DNA of 64,000 nt, taken from assembly GCA_020064725.1 (NCBI GenBank), contig JAGTWJ010000017.1, positions 1,860,001-1,924,000 on the forward strand. Direction: 5' to 3'. This document shows, in pieces, positions 1-11,047 of this stretch. The stretch's first letter is position 1; every line of letters begins with the position of its first letter. Position numbers and translations under genes: made by a program. The stretch comes from Drechslerella dactyloides. Taxonomy: Eukaryota; Ascomycota; Orbiliomycetes; Orbiliales; Orbiliaceae. The notes under the pieces are model-generated. The model saw only the letters and a program-made list of their open reading frames with translations. It was not told the origin of the DNA and made no database searches.

Positions 1-309
1 TTTAATTTTTTAATTTATAATTTAAATTATTAATTATTTTTTATTATATTTTTATAGAATATTATTTATATATTTATTTTTATTTTATTAATTAATGAAG
101 TTATTTTTAAAGTATTTTTTATATTAATAATATTTTTTTTCTTTTTTATTATATTAATAAATATATTTTTTAGTTATTTTTAATTTATTAAAATTATAAG
201 AATATTTTAAACAATAAATATATCCTTTTTTTATAAAATATTTATAGTTATATTATTTTTTATTTTTATATTCTATAAAATAATATATATAATATTTATA
301 AAAATATTT

Positions 310-720
310 AATTTGCCCGACTGAATAGGAGGGTGGTTATTGGACTCCCCAGCGTGCTAGGCCAAATGCCAGCAAAATTTGGCCCCCCGGATACCTAAAA
401 AAAATGTGTTGCTGAGCACACACTCAGTGGTGTTACCCTACTAAATGAATAGAGTTTTGCTTGGTATGTGTTAATTTTGTTTAATCTGTTTGGTAAATCA
501 TACTAATGGTTTTAGTTTTATATTGTATCTGGCCTAATATTGCTGAGGGGATGGCTGGTTGTGTGAGATAGTTAGAGTTATTTAATAGAGTTTGAGTCAG
601 TTGATCTGGTAGAGGAAAGATTTGAGTTTTAGTATAGAAGGTTGCAAAGCAGTACATCTGGGGTGTAGGGCAGGTCAGTTCAGTCGGGTTTAAGTGCTGC
701 GGTAGCAGCCTTCTAGTTTA
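310..720. other. mixed-composition island, unidentified repeat remnant
   Basis: About 400 bases of moderate GC sit inside the AT-rich block. From about 430 the plus strand is rich in T and G and poor in C, as expected when one strand of a duplicated element has suffered C-to-T change. No open reading frame, terminal repeat or target duplication could be found. The segment near 315-333 resembles one near 7552-7570, outside the block. It is probably part of an old transposon, but the family cannot be named. Confidence 0.35.
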
Positions 721-1390
721 TTTTTAATATTTTTTTTATATATTTTTAATAGAAATAATTTTTTAAATATTTTTTCTATTTTTTATATATATTAAAGAAT
801 TTAATATATATTATATATAGTATATAAGATAGTTCTCCTAATTCATTATCTATAATATATTTAATTATATTACAATTATTATTTTAATTTAGATAATTGC
901 TTTTTTTTATATAAATTATTTTATTTTTTTTATATTTTATTATTAGTTTTTTAATTTATTTTAAAATATATTCTAAGGTTTGTTTAATTTGTATTTTTTT
1001 TTTATTCTTTTTGTTTAATATTATTATAGTAATATATATAATAGTTATCTTATATTTTGAAATATTTAATATAATAAATATATTTAAAAATATTAAAAAA
1101 AATTTTTAATAGTTTTTTTTAAATATAGTTATAATATAAAAAATATTAATATTCATATATTTATTTATTATAATAATAATTATTGTATAAATTAAAATAT
1201 TTATATAATTAAATATTTATATTATTTTTTTTATAAAATATTTCTAATTTTTATAAAAAAAATATCCTATACTATTAAAAAAATATTATTTATTATTAAA
1301 ATTATATTAAAATAGGTTTTCTTTATTTTTATTTTAAAATTAATAGGCTTTTTATTAATTAATAAAATATTAATTATAAAAAAATAGTTA

Positions 1391-1639
1391 ACGTCAACAA
1401 TAAGCGACTGGACCAGACAAGCGACCGGACCACCCCCCTTGTATATTTCTTTAATTTAATATAAAAAAAATTTAAAAAAATATTTTTAGATTTGTAATAG
1501 TTTATATAAACAAGATTAATTTTATTCTAATTTTAAATTAATTATTGATTAAGTTATCAATAAAAAGTGTTTTGGTAGGGTGTTGGTTTATATGGGGTGG
1601 TCCGCTCGCTTGTGTGGTCCGCTCGCTTGTGGAATACGT
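1391..1639 (+). mobile_element. 249-bp MITE, copy 1
   Basis: The unit is bounded by TA on both sides (1389-1390 and 1640-1641), consistent with a TA target duplication. It has imperfect terminal inverted repeats: one end begins ACGTCAACAATAAGCGACTG and the other, read inward, begins ACGTATTCCACAAGCGAGCG. Each end carries two tandem copies of a roughly 15-bp AAGCGA-CGGACCA motif. The interior is AT-rich and noncoding. The TA duplication and the end sequences match the 1.9-kb element at 2713-4604, so this looks like a non-autonomous derivative of a Tc1/mariner-superfamily (Fot1/pogo) transposon. Confidence 0.75.
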
Positions 1640-1881
1640 TAATATTTAATATATAAAATAGTAAAAATATATTAATATATTATTTAAATAGTTTATAGTT
1701 TATAGCTTTATTAAAAATTAATCTATAATTTATAATTTATAGTTTTATTATATATTCTTAATTTATTATAATAGCTTTTACTTTAAAAAAAAATAATATA
1801 AATTATTTTTCTATATAATAATATATTTTATATAATTTTAGTTTTTATATAAAGTATACTTATATAAATATATATCTAATA

Positions 1882-2130
1882 ACGTATTCCACAAGCGAGC
1901 GAACATCCCAAGCGAGCGGACCACCCCATATAAACCAACACCCTACCAAAACACTTTTTATTGATAACTTAATCAATAATTAATTTAAAATTAGAATAAA
2001 ATTAATCTTGTTTATATAAACTATTACAAATCTAAAAATATTTTTTTAAATTTTTTTTATATTAAATTAAAGAAATATACAAGGGGGGTGGTCCGGTCGC
2101 TTGTCTGGTCCAGTCGCTTATTGTTGACGT
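1882..2130 (-). mobile_element. 249-bp MITE, copy 2 (inverted)
   Basis: This is the reverse complement of copy 1, the same 249-bp length, flanked by TA at 1880-1881 and 2131-2132. By eye the two copies differ only at about four positions, inside the tandem motif of the ACGTATTCC end. The interiors appear identical, including the AT-rich parts. Two near-identical copies in opposite orientation with a 242-base spacer form a palindrome of about 740 bases. The near identity means the AT-rich interior already existed when the element moved, or that the copies were homogenised. Confidence 0.75.
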
Positions 2131-2712
2131 TATATATTTAATTAGTTTATTTTATTAGTTAATTAATAATTTTTTTTTAAATTTCATTAATTAATATTTA
2201 AACTATAATATCTTAATAAATAGTTTATTTTATTATTATTATTATATATTTTATTCTAATAATTACTATTATATCTGATATATACTTATCTTCCTTTATT
2301 AAAAAACCCATACAGTAGTAACTGAGAGTTAAGGATTTTAGAGTGAAGTGTGTTTGATCTGGTCCTGGGCCGAAGTGTAACATTACTAATATTATATAAG
2401 CTTTTGAAGATATTAATATTATAAATAATATAAAGATAATCCTGGTTTAATTATCTATTTAATATAAGTATTTATAAATTAATATCTTAGATATCATAAA
2501 ATACTCTAGGTTTGTAGTTATTAAATATTTTAATAATATTTATAAGTTATTTTCAAATTTAAAATCAGAAAACTAGACATATATATAGTATTTTATCTTT
2601 AAAAAGAAAAGATATATAGCAGCTAAAATCAGATTAAAAAAATTAGAACTAAAAAAGTTTTACCTTTATAAAATCTTTAAATAAATTTTTAAATATATTT
2701 ATTAATTAAATA

Positions 2713-4604
2713 ACGTATTCCACAAGCGAGCGGACCACACAAGTGAGTGGACCATCTCAACACCCCACCCCAGTAAAAACACTAGTTTCATAATTATACT
2801 GTTATTATATTGGGCTATATATATATTAATTTACTTAGTTATATATTTAAGATATCTACTAGTATATTTAAATATTATGTTTAGGCTTACTATAATTATT
2901 ATAGTAAATTATCTTTTTAGAGATAGCCTCTGGCTGGGGGTTATTTTGATGGTTTAGATGCTCTACTTGTTTATTCTGTTTATTTATAATATTATTATCT
3001 AAGATTTTACTAGCTTAGTATATGGTAAGTATGTCTTTATGTTGTATATACTGTTTTTTTATCTACCAGTATTTGTTTAATATTTTATTAATAGAGTATA
3101 GTGTTATGTTTTCTACTTATATAAATATTAGCTGGTGTATTATTATCTATATCCTTTTAGTAAATTAGTTTATAGTAGCTAGTAATAATATTAAAGAGTT
3201 ATTTTAATATTAGATAATCTAGTTTTTAATAAATTCTGATTATAGGTTAGTTTTTAAAAGATTTATTAAGATTTTTGTTATTTAGGTGGTTGCTGTATTT
3301 ATAGTATTAGAATGTGAATTTATTAGAGTAGATACTGATAGCTACATATCTAGTTTTAAAAGGATCTTATTAAAATTATAAAGTATAATACTAGCTCTAG
3401 TAAAGCTGCTGTGTATATTCTTAGGTATTATTATAGTAGTAAATGTTTTGTGGAATTTAGAGAGGAACTCTAATTTACTAATATAATTAATATATATATA
3501 TATTAAGTTCTTTATTTGGTGACTATATACCTGTTTTAATAGTTTAAAGTATTTAATATTTAATGGTTAAAAAAAATATAAAGAATATAGTAGTATATAG
3601 ATTATAATAATCTTGTGTTTTTAATAGTAAAATTTAAAAAATACTAAATAATAATTATTATAGCTATCTAAAATTAATAATTAGTAATTTAAAATGTAGT
3701 GTTATATTATAAAGTGGTTAAAATATTTTAATTATTTTATAGTAATTTTATTTGTTGTTTAGTTATTATTAGAAAGTATAATAGTTTAGTTATTTAGTAA
3801 GTTGGTCTTTATATATTAGTTAGTTAGGTGGTATTAACCAGCTAAAATAATAAATAGTAGTATTGTCTAATTTTTTATATTTATTTCTTAAATAATTGTT
3901 GTCTATTTGTGATTTCTAGGTTGTGCTAGCTTAGTTTTATTGTGTATTTTAGTTTCTATAATAATCATAGTTGTAAAGATTATATTTATTGTAAAACTTA
4001 TTTTATCAAAGTTATAGATATTATTATTTGTAATACTATACTTTGCTTTTATTATTTGTAAAAGTTGAAATTATTTTTAAATAAAATTTGGGTCTTTGTA
4101 TTTAGTTTACTAATAATTATACTTTTTAAATAAATATATTTAGAGTTTTAAATAGCATTTTATAAAATTTACTATTTAATTTTTACTAACATATTATATA
4201 TTATTATTAGTACATATTAACAGTAGTTGATTAGCTATATCTTCTATATTATCTAACTTAAGATAAAAAGACTATATAAATAATTCAAGTATATACTAAA
4301 TAATAATATTTTCTTCTAATTTTATAAAATTTTATAATTTAAGGGTATTGTTTATTTTTAAAGTATAGTTATTATACCAGTATAATAAAATAGTATAAAA
4401 GATATTATAAAATTTAATAGTAGCTTAAATATTTAATTTTTGATTTTTTTCCAAAACTTTAATAACTAGAATAATTCAAAATTTAATTATAGTAGTAGTT
4501 ATAATAATAGTTATGGAGGTAATATGGTGCGGAAGAGGAGTGGTCGTACTGGTGTTGAGAGGTGGTCCGCTCGCTTATGTGGTCCGCTCGCTTGTGGAAT
4601 ACGT
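2713..4604. mobile_element. decayed Fot1/pogo-type DNA transposon, 1.9 kb
   Basis: Terminal inverted repeats of about 45-50 bp bound the element. The left end begins ACGTATTCCACAAGCGAGCG and the right end is its reverse complement. Each end has two tandem AAGCGAGCGGACCA-like motifs followed by a CTCAACACC stretch. TA flanks both ends (2711-2712 and 4605-4606). The 1892-bp length matches Fot1/pogo elements of ascomycetes, which are near 1.9 kb and insert at TA. The interior is AT-rich, has no usable reading frame and shows stops throughout, so any transposase has been destroyed. One left-end motif shows CpG-to-TpG changes. The family assignment rests on ends, target site and length, because no transposase motif is readable. 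Confidence 0.75.
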
Positions 4605-4867
4605 TATATCTTTTAACTAGGATATCTTATTTATTATTTTTATTATTTATTTTAATCTTTTATTTTAATCTAGCCCTGGCCTCTTTATTAAGAAAAAAAA
4701 AAATTTAAATATATTTATTATTTTAGATTTAATTTTATAATTATCCTTAGTAATTTAACTAATAATAAATTTTATAAAATAAATTTAATTATAAATTATA
4801 AATATTAATATAGATAAAATAATAAATTTTTATTTAGAATTATATAGAAAGATTAATTTAAAAGGAA

Positions 4868-5173
4868 TGTCACGGCGCGAGCCGTGACGAATGCGACCGA
4901 CGTCTACCGAAGGACAATGATGTCGGCCAATATAGCAACTGATGCGCACCAAAAGGCGTATATTGCTAAAGGCGTACTATACACGCATCAAATGTACACA
5001 AGGCATCACAAATGCTTACAAGCGATATCTACGAGTCTCTTTTGTATATAAACAGGACAATTTGCCAGTGTTTGACTCTATTCAGCACTGGGTAACCTAG
5101 ATCAATACATACAATCTGATATCCTTACTCTGCTTTCTCGACGAGTCGCTACAAGTGGTTACGCCCCTTGACA
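4868..5173 (+). mobile_element. solo LTR of a retrotransposon
   Basis: A 306-bp unit of normal base composition sits in AT-rich DNA. It starts with TG (TGTCACGGCGCGAGCCGTGA) and ends with CA (CCCCTTGACA). It is flanked by a perfect 5-bp direct repeat AGGAA at 4863-4867 and 5174-5178, the signature of LTR-retrotransposon integration. The first bases form a near-perfect hairpin (GTCACGGC/GCCGTGAC). A TATATAAA box lies at about 5045-5052, as expected for an LTR promoter. No internal domain or second LTR is present, so the element was probably removed by LTR-LTR recombination. Copia or Gypsy membership cannot be decided; the GTCACGG hairpin start is reminiscent of fungal Copia LTRs. The strand shown assumes the TATA box is in the sense direction. 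Confidence 0.85.
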
Positions 5174-5348
5174 AGGAATTTTATATAAAAGATAGAGAAC
5201 TATTTATTTAAAAACTGCTTTAAAAACCTAAATATATATAAAAACTATTTTAATTTAATAATTATAAAATATACTATTTAAAGAAATTATTTATTAATCT
5301 TATTTTTATCTTATATCTTAATTTATTATATATATTTATAAGTTATAT

Positions 5349-5433
5349 ATTTATTATTTATTATTTATTATTTATTATTTATTATTTATTATTTATTATT
5401 TATTATTTATTATTTATTATTTATTATTTATTT
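5349..5433. repeat. 7-bp tandem repeat (ATTTATT)n
   Basis: About twelve copies of the heptamer ATTTATT run head to tail with almost no interruption. It is a simple AT-rich minisatellite within the RIP-type block. Confidence 0.85.
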
Positions 5434-6330
5434 ATACCCCTATAATATAGTGTTATTAATATTTAATATCTTTCTATCTTAATCTACCTATTATATACTA
5501 ATATCTATATTAATTAAAAAATAAAAATATAATACTTTAGTATATTTATATATATAGTATACTTTACAGCTACTTAATTAGCCTATATAGATAATATATC
5601 TTTAGAAGTTTTTCAGCTCCCTTATCAATCAATCCATCCTATCTACAACCTACTCTTGATACTACAATTATTTAACAACTTTTTGAATAAATAATATTCA
5701 GAAATCTTTTATATATATTAATAATTTTTTAAAATATATAATTATTTAAAAAATCTTATTATATATTTAGTTTTCTAATATTTTTAATTTATAGAGTCTT
5801 TTTTAGTTTTTTATTTAAAAATATTTCTAATAATTTTTAAATAATTCTTATTATTATTTCTAATATATTTTTTTTAACCTTATAATATTTTAATCTTTAT
5901 TATACCTTTTTAATATTTATTATGTTTTTTTAAATTATTTATCATATTTTCTTAAACTATTAAGACTCTATTTAGATATTAAGATCTATAATATTATATT
6001 AAGGCCACTCTTTGGGCCTCTTGTCAATCCGAGGGGGCCTGTGCTCTGACAATTATAAACCCTAAAATCTATTTATAATTTATTAATACTTTATTTTACT
6101 TCTATTTAAAAAAAAATATATATTTTAATTTTATCAAACCTATATACTTGATTTATTAATTTAGGAAGATTATTAAAAATCATAGAAATCTTACTATACC
6201 ATACCATACAGACAGTATCCTCTTATAGATACTAGATAGCTAGCTTGTAGATAGAGAGAGATAATTCATCATCATCAACCTCCATCATTGTACTTTCGTA
6301 ACAGATTCCCTGGTACTGATCTTGTGCACC

Positions 6331-7231
6331 ATGTTGCTAAGTTTCATCCTATGCTTCCTCTTAGCAGCCTTCTTGGCTCTCCTCAGCTCATTCACTCATG
6401 GTCAATTACCCCCCCTGAAAGCGAAAAATATATGATCTGGAGAGCCTCCAGCTTTAAGCTTCTCAGTAACTGCACCATCTGCTGTTTTGATAATTTAATT
6501 AGAGAAACTACAACCTCTTATTATCTTGGGTTTATGATTATGACAAACATAATTGATTGCAGATTCCATTTATGTTTATGTAGTAATAATATTAGTATTT
6601 TAGTGATTACATATATATCTTCCTATGTGAGCTACTTATGCTTTGATGGGTCTAAAGCTGATATATCTGTTAGATTGAAAACACTCAGTGAGTGTTGCAC
6701 TTCATATGATCAGACTACAGACTTTGGAACCATGATTAGCAGCAGCTCGATTATACCACCAGCCTCACAGATGGTGACAGAGACAGTCCTGTGAACTACA
6801 GTGACTGTGATATTGGAAACGGTGACTGTTAATCACAGTAAGTAGTTCTGACCTAATTTTGGATCATTACGCTAGGAGTTTGTGACTTATATATCTAATA
6901 CAATTAATAGTAACCTTCATCACAACAAAAACCTCGTTCATCCCAACAAAACTTTGTAGGCAGCCAGTCATCTGCGATAGCAAATACGATATCAATTGCG
7001 ACAGCGATCGTAAATTCGACGGCTGCGGGTGGTTTAACGCGATCCTATAAGGTTGGGCTCGGTGTTGGGCTCGGGATTGGGCTGCCAGTATTCCTAGTTC
7101 TGGCACCTATCTTTAGCTACTTTTGGGCCAAGCGTGGTTTCACCGCGTATCCGCCGGATATCCATCACACACCGACCAGACATAAGCGGGTTTATAACGA
7201 GGCTTGTAGCAATCCCGCCTATTTACTCTGA
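6331..7231 (+). pseudogene. decayed secreted or membrane-anchored surface protein
   Basis: An ATG at 6331 opens a clear signal peptide (MLLSFILCFLLAAFLALLSS), but the frame stops after about 34 codons. Coding-like sequence continues in the +1 frame across a run of C at about 6402. That frame includes a TTSYYL...TNI segment resembling Kre9/KNH-like extracellular domains of ascomycetes. A Q/S/T-rich stretch follows (about 6911-7020), then one transmembrane helix (GLGVGLGIGLPVFLVLAPIF) with a basic KR flank and a short tail ending at the TGA 7229-7231. An intron may lie at about 6838-6910 (GTAAGT donor). Architecture is signal peptide, domain, S/T-rich stalk, membrane anchor. The frame breaks and its position at the isochore edge suggest a gene damaged by leaked RIP. 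A functional gene with more introns is not excluded. Confidence 0.5.
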
Positions 7232-8030
7232 TTATAGCAGAGCCTCTATTTTCGGCTAAGTTGACGCTCGAAGCTACCAAGGTAGTCCTTTATCTGCGCA
7301 AGTACAAATTGACACACCAAGCATCGTCTGGGGGACTGGTGTTATTTGTGATTTTTCGACTGGTACCCATTTTCAAAGTCCCAAGTACGGTGTGCAAACA
7401 ACAAGTATGGCCATATATGGTTCTTGTGCGATTTCAGAGGAATCGCTATACGTGATAGAGAATGGAATCTGCGTTCATCTCAGTGTTCACGTGTTATATG
7501 CTGTGTGCACATGTGAGTATGTCTACGGCTATATTTATATTTAGAGTGAGTCCGACTGAATAAGGAGGGCTTTAATATAGTCTCGCTGGATTGGTATCTT
7601 ATGTAGTTCCAAAGTTTCGTTCTGCCCGCTTTTCGTGCCCGCTGATAAGAGAGTATCCACGAGATAAAAGTTCTGCGTGCGGTGAAGGCAAAGCGCTTGC
7701 GATTGGTTCAGCGGAGTGTGTTGTCCATGTTGGAAGGTTGGTAAGCTTCGGCTGAGGTAAGCAGAGCTCTTGACTCGTTGGACGTGTCTTCCATCGCTTT
7801 TCGCGTACCTGCCGCCGACACACCCTGTCCCCCAAAAAATCCGAATCACGGTAATCCTCACTATCTATCACTCACGTTCCCTGACCAGACGACACACCTA
7901 CAGCCTTACACCCTTTCTCAGCAGCCAACAGCCCTCCCTTCCTCGATCGCCGAATCAGGTATGCATGACGTCCCATCAAAATCTATCGGGAGAGTTGATG
8001 ACTGAACTGGTACTGGAAGGTCCCTACGCC
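7232..8030. other. intergenic, upstream of SUB2
   Basis: No gene is recognised. A likely 5'-leader intron of SUB2 lies at 7959-8019: donor GTATGC after CGAATCAG, a GACTGAAC branch-like site, acceptor GGAAG. If spliced, it removes two upstream ATGs (7961, out of frame and stopping at 8005; 7965, in frame with SUB2). Confidence 0.5.
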
Positions 8031-10133
8031 ATGGCGGATCACGAAGAAGATCTCATCGACTACTCCGACGATGAACTTGGGAACGAGGCCAACGCGCCCG
8101 CCGAAGCAACCGGTCCAACAGGAAACGGTGATGCGAAGAAGAACGAGGTTGCATCCTCCAATCAGGCCGATAAAAAGGGATCATACGTTGGAATACATAG
8201 CACTGGTTTCCGCGACTTTCTCCTGAAGCCCGAACTCCTGAGAGCGATTGTCGACTGCGGCTTCGAGCATCCTTCTGAGGGTCAGTTTATATATTCTGCT
8301 ATGCACGCTTCCCCATCATATTCCTTCACGAATTATACTTCCGCCCTCCGGCGTCTCCGTTGTCGATTTCAGTTGTCGTGTTTAAATGATGGATCCAAGG
8401 ACAGCTATGCTTTCCGAAAGGTTGAGATCCTATAGCTGGGCCGCATCAGGTGGTACGCGTCATATCCAACACCCTGGCTTCGGCATGGAACGCTGTCACG
8501 CTGCTTATCGCAATCCGTGGACCCCGTCGATCTGCACTGGATGAATCCAAATGAAGAGCACTTGCGAGAGGAGGGCAAATGGCGTGGATGACGACCTATC
8601 ACATTTTAATGCATCTGATCTGAAGAGGAGGGCAAATGGATATACGCAAGACTCAAGTCGACGCAAGACCGATCGGTTGTACCTAGCCGGGCATTCCGAA
8701 AAGGATCCAGAATGAGGACACGTGCGACAATGTGGCGCCCATCTACAAAACCTTGGACTTAATTTGTCTCGCCTATGATACCGCCGATATCCCCCGCTCG
8801 GATTCGCAGTCGTCTCCCTTTATAGCATCTGTTTACTTGACACCCTCTGTTTTCAGCCTTCGCGCCCGGTTGCAACGCGACCAAAAATTTGGTGATGGTT
8901 GGTATCTAACTCAAACATTTGATATCTACAGTCCAGCAAGTTTGTATCCCTCAAGCAATATTGGGCACGGACGTCCTCTGCCAGGCCAAGTCTGGTCTAG
9001 GTAAGACTGCAGTGTTCGTATTAACTACACTCCAACAGCTCGACCCTGTCGCTGGAGAGACATCGGTATTGGTTATGTGTCACACCCGCGAGCTCGCCTA
9101 TCAAATACGCAACGAATACTCTCGGTTCTCCAAGTACATGCCGGAAGTAAAATGCAGCGTGTTTTACGGTGGGACTCCAATGCAAAAGGACATAGAGATC
9201 TTGAAAAACAAAGACACACACCCCCATATCATCGTGGCCACACCAGGACGGCTTAATGCGCTTGTCCGAGATAAACATCTGCGCCTGGGAAGCGTTAAAG
9301 CTTTTGTCCTTGACGAATGCGATAAAATGTTGGATCAAATAGGTTCGTCTCGAACCCCATCGCCATTCATCGCCCTTTCCTGAATTTACATTGCTGATGG
9401 AAGACTATTAGACATGCGACGCGACGTCCAGGAGATCTTCCGTGCTACACCACAAAGTAAACAGGTGATGATGTTTTCGGCCACACTGTCGCAAGACATC
9501 CGCCCAATCTGCAAGAAGTTCATGCAATCGCCGCTCGAAATCTTTGTCGACGACGAAACAAAACTCACGCTGCATGGCTTACAGCAATATTACATCAAGC
9601 TGGAAGAAAAGGAAAAGAACAGGAAACTAAATGAGCTCCTGGATCAACTTGAGTTCAATCAAGTTATCATCTTTGTCAAGTCCACGGTACGGGCCAACGA
9701 ACTGAATCGGCTGCTGGTTGAGTGCAACTTCCCCTCTATCGCAGTCCACTCGGGTATTTCTCAGGAGGAGCGCATCAAGCGCTACACATCATTCAAAGAA
9801 TTCAACAAGCGCATTTGCGTCGCAACCGATGTGTTTGGGCGAGGTATTGATATCGAGCGGATCAACCTTGCTATAAACTACGACCTTCCTGCGGATCCAG
9901 ACTCCTACCTCCATAGAGTCGGTCGTGCTGGCCGGTTCGGTACAAAGGGATTGAGCATCAGCTTCGTCAGCAGCAAGGAAGACGCTGAAGTGCTGGACAA
10001 GATTATGGAAAGGTTCGAAGTGCAACTCGAAAAGTTCCCGGATGAGGGCATAGATGCTAGCTCGTAAGTGACTTCCCTATACGGCCAGTACTGGAATTCT
10101 GCTGACAGCGACAACAGTTATATGAACACTTGA
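8031..10133 (+). CDS. SUB2: ATP-dependent RNA helicase SUB2 (UAP56)
   Basis: DEAD-box (DECD) helicase of the spliceosome and TREX mRNA-export complex. Four exons: 8031-8280, 8932-9342, 9412-10063, 10118-10133, giving 442 residues, the usual family length. The start MADHEEDLIDYSDDE is the conserved N terminus. Visible motifs in order: Q-motif region GFEHPSEVQQ, Walker A AKSGLGKT, TPGR, DECD, SAT, then the C-terminal RecA lobe with HSGISQEER and HRVGRAGR. The last exon encodes only the final residues YMNT. Intron 1 is 651 nt, far longer than others here, and splits the Q motif just before VQQ. The neighbouring CNL1 gene is convergent. Identification is certain; the short last exon is inferred from the GTAAGT donor and family ends. 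Confidence 0.96.
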
Positions 10134-11047
10134 AATGGCGGAGCTGCAGACGAGTTGGCGGTGGACTGGGTTCCTAGTCTTACTTGGGAACTGAGAACAA
10201 GTCGAGATGGACCGGGGGGGGGGGGTTTGCGGTGATCTTGATCCGGCTGCTGCGCCTGCGCTTTATTTTCTTTTCTTTTTCTCGTATCAAAGATGTCAAT
10301 TAACATCGTTTCCTGTCTTGGACGAAGAGTTTTTTTCTTTTTTTGACCACGATCGGATTGTTTCGTTAAAAGTCGTGGTTTCCAGCCCACACAATATATG
10401 TTAAGACTTTGTCTGGTCTGAACCGCAAAAAATCTATAGGCGATTCTTGAATCAGGAGGCGCCTCCGCCCACGATACCACGAGGGTATTTTCATCATCAG
10501 ACGTTTGTTCCGAGCCCCCGTGTCTTAGGAAGATTTGTGAGCAATAGGCACCCTAAATGAAAACCCTGTTCTTGTTAGTTCCATTAACGACTCCTCTTGA
10601 TGGGCAGCACTCGGGTTTATAGTCACCTAGAGTACCAGTCCTGGCGGCACGAACTCAAATTATCCTTGCCTTTTGTCTGGTTGCATGTCAACCCCAAGTA
10701 TGGCAGTCGCTTCAGGGTAGTGATAGAGTGTTACGAAGAAAACAATGAGCTGTGTCACAATTGGTTTGGTGCAAGCGGAGGTCCTTGTGGCCAGCATAAA
10801 CTCGACCAGCTAGAAGCTGGATTTGGAGAGTGAGGGCCCACTCGGCGGTGGGTATTGCCCTCGCGGCTTGACCATGATTTGGAGCAAGCGGCTGTTAGAT
10901 CAGACGATCGAAGCCGAACCAATGCTCATGATCCCCCGCACTAGGTAAAGCGGATGGCGTTCCACTTATAAAAAGGAATCTGGCGTGATGTATTTGCCAA
11001 AGAATATAGAATTCCAGCAGGGTAATCACCCCGGCCGAAGGCTCGTG
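10134..11047. other. intergenic between convergent SUB2 and CNL1
   Basis: 3' flanks of two convergent genes, with a G run (about 10211-10220) and T-rich tracts. A small open frame at 10600-10833 (plus, 77 codons from its first ATG) has no recognisable homology and no supporting signals; it is most likely chance. Confidence 0.5.

Larger units (their letters stand above)
1..6250. other. AT-rich, RIP-type isochore
   Basis: The block is dominated by A and T with homopolymer-like TA/TTA runs. It contains no open reading frame of 60 codons on either strand, in contrast to the dense ORFs beyond 6.3 kb. Small islands of normal composition interrupt it at about 310-720, 1390-1640, 1880-2130, 2290-2395, 2712-2790, 4500-4605, 4868-5173 and 6000-6060. 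This pattern is what repeat-induced point mutation leaves after C-to-T mutation of duplicated transposons in Pezizomycotina. The transition to gene space is fairly sharp, at roughly 6.2-6.3 kb. Dinucleotide indices were not calculated, so RIP is an inference from composition and from the transposon remnants present. Confidence 0.8.

Noticed and set aside
1..6250. CRISPR array or bacterial-type element in the repeat-rich block
   Set aside because: Repeats are TIR and microsatellite types of a fungal nucleus, without regularly spaced repeat-spacer structure.
7965..8030. N-terminally extended SUB2 start
   Set aside because: The extension is absent from the family, and a leader intron with good signals would remove it.
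10600..10833. 77-codon open frame downstream of SUB2
   Set aside because: No homology or conserved feature recognised; length is compatible with chance.
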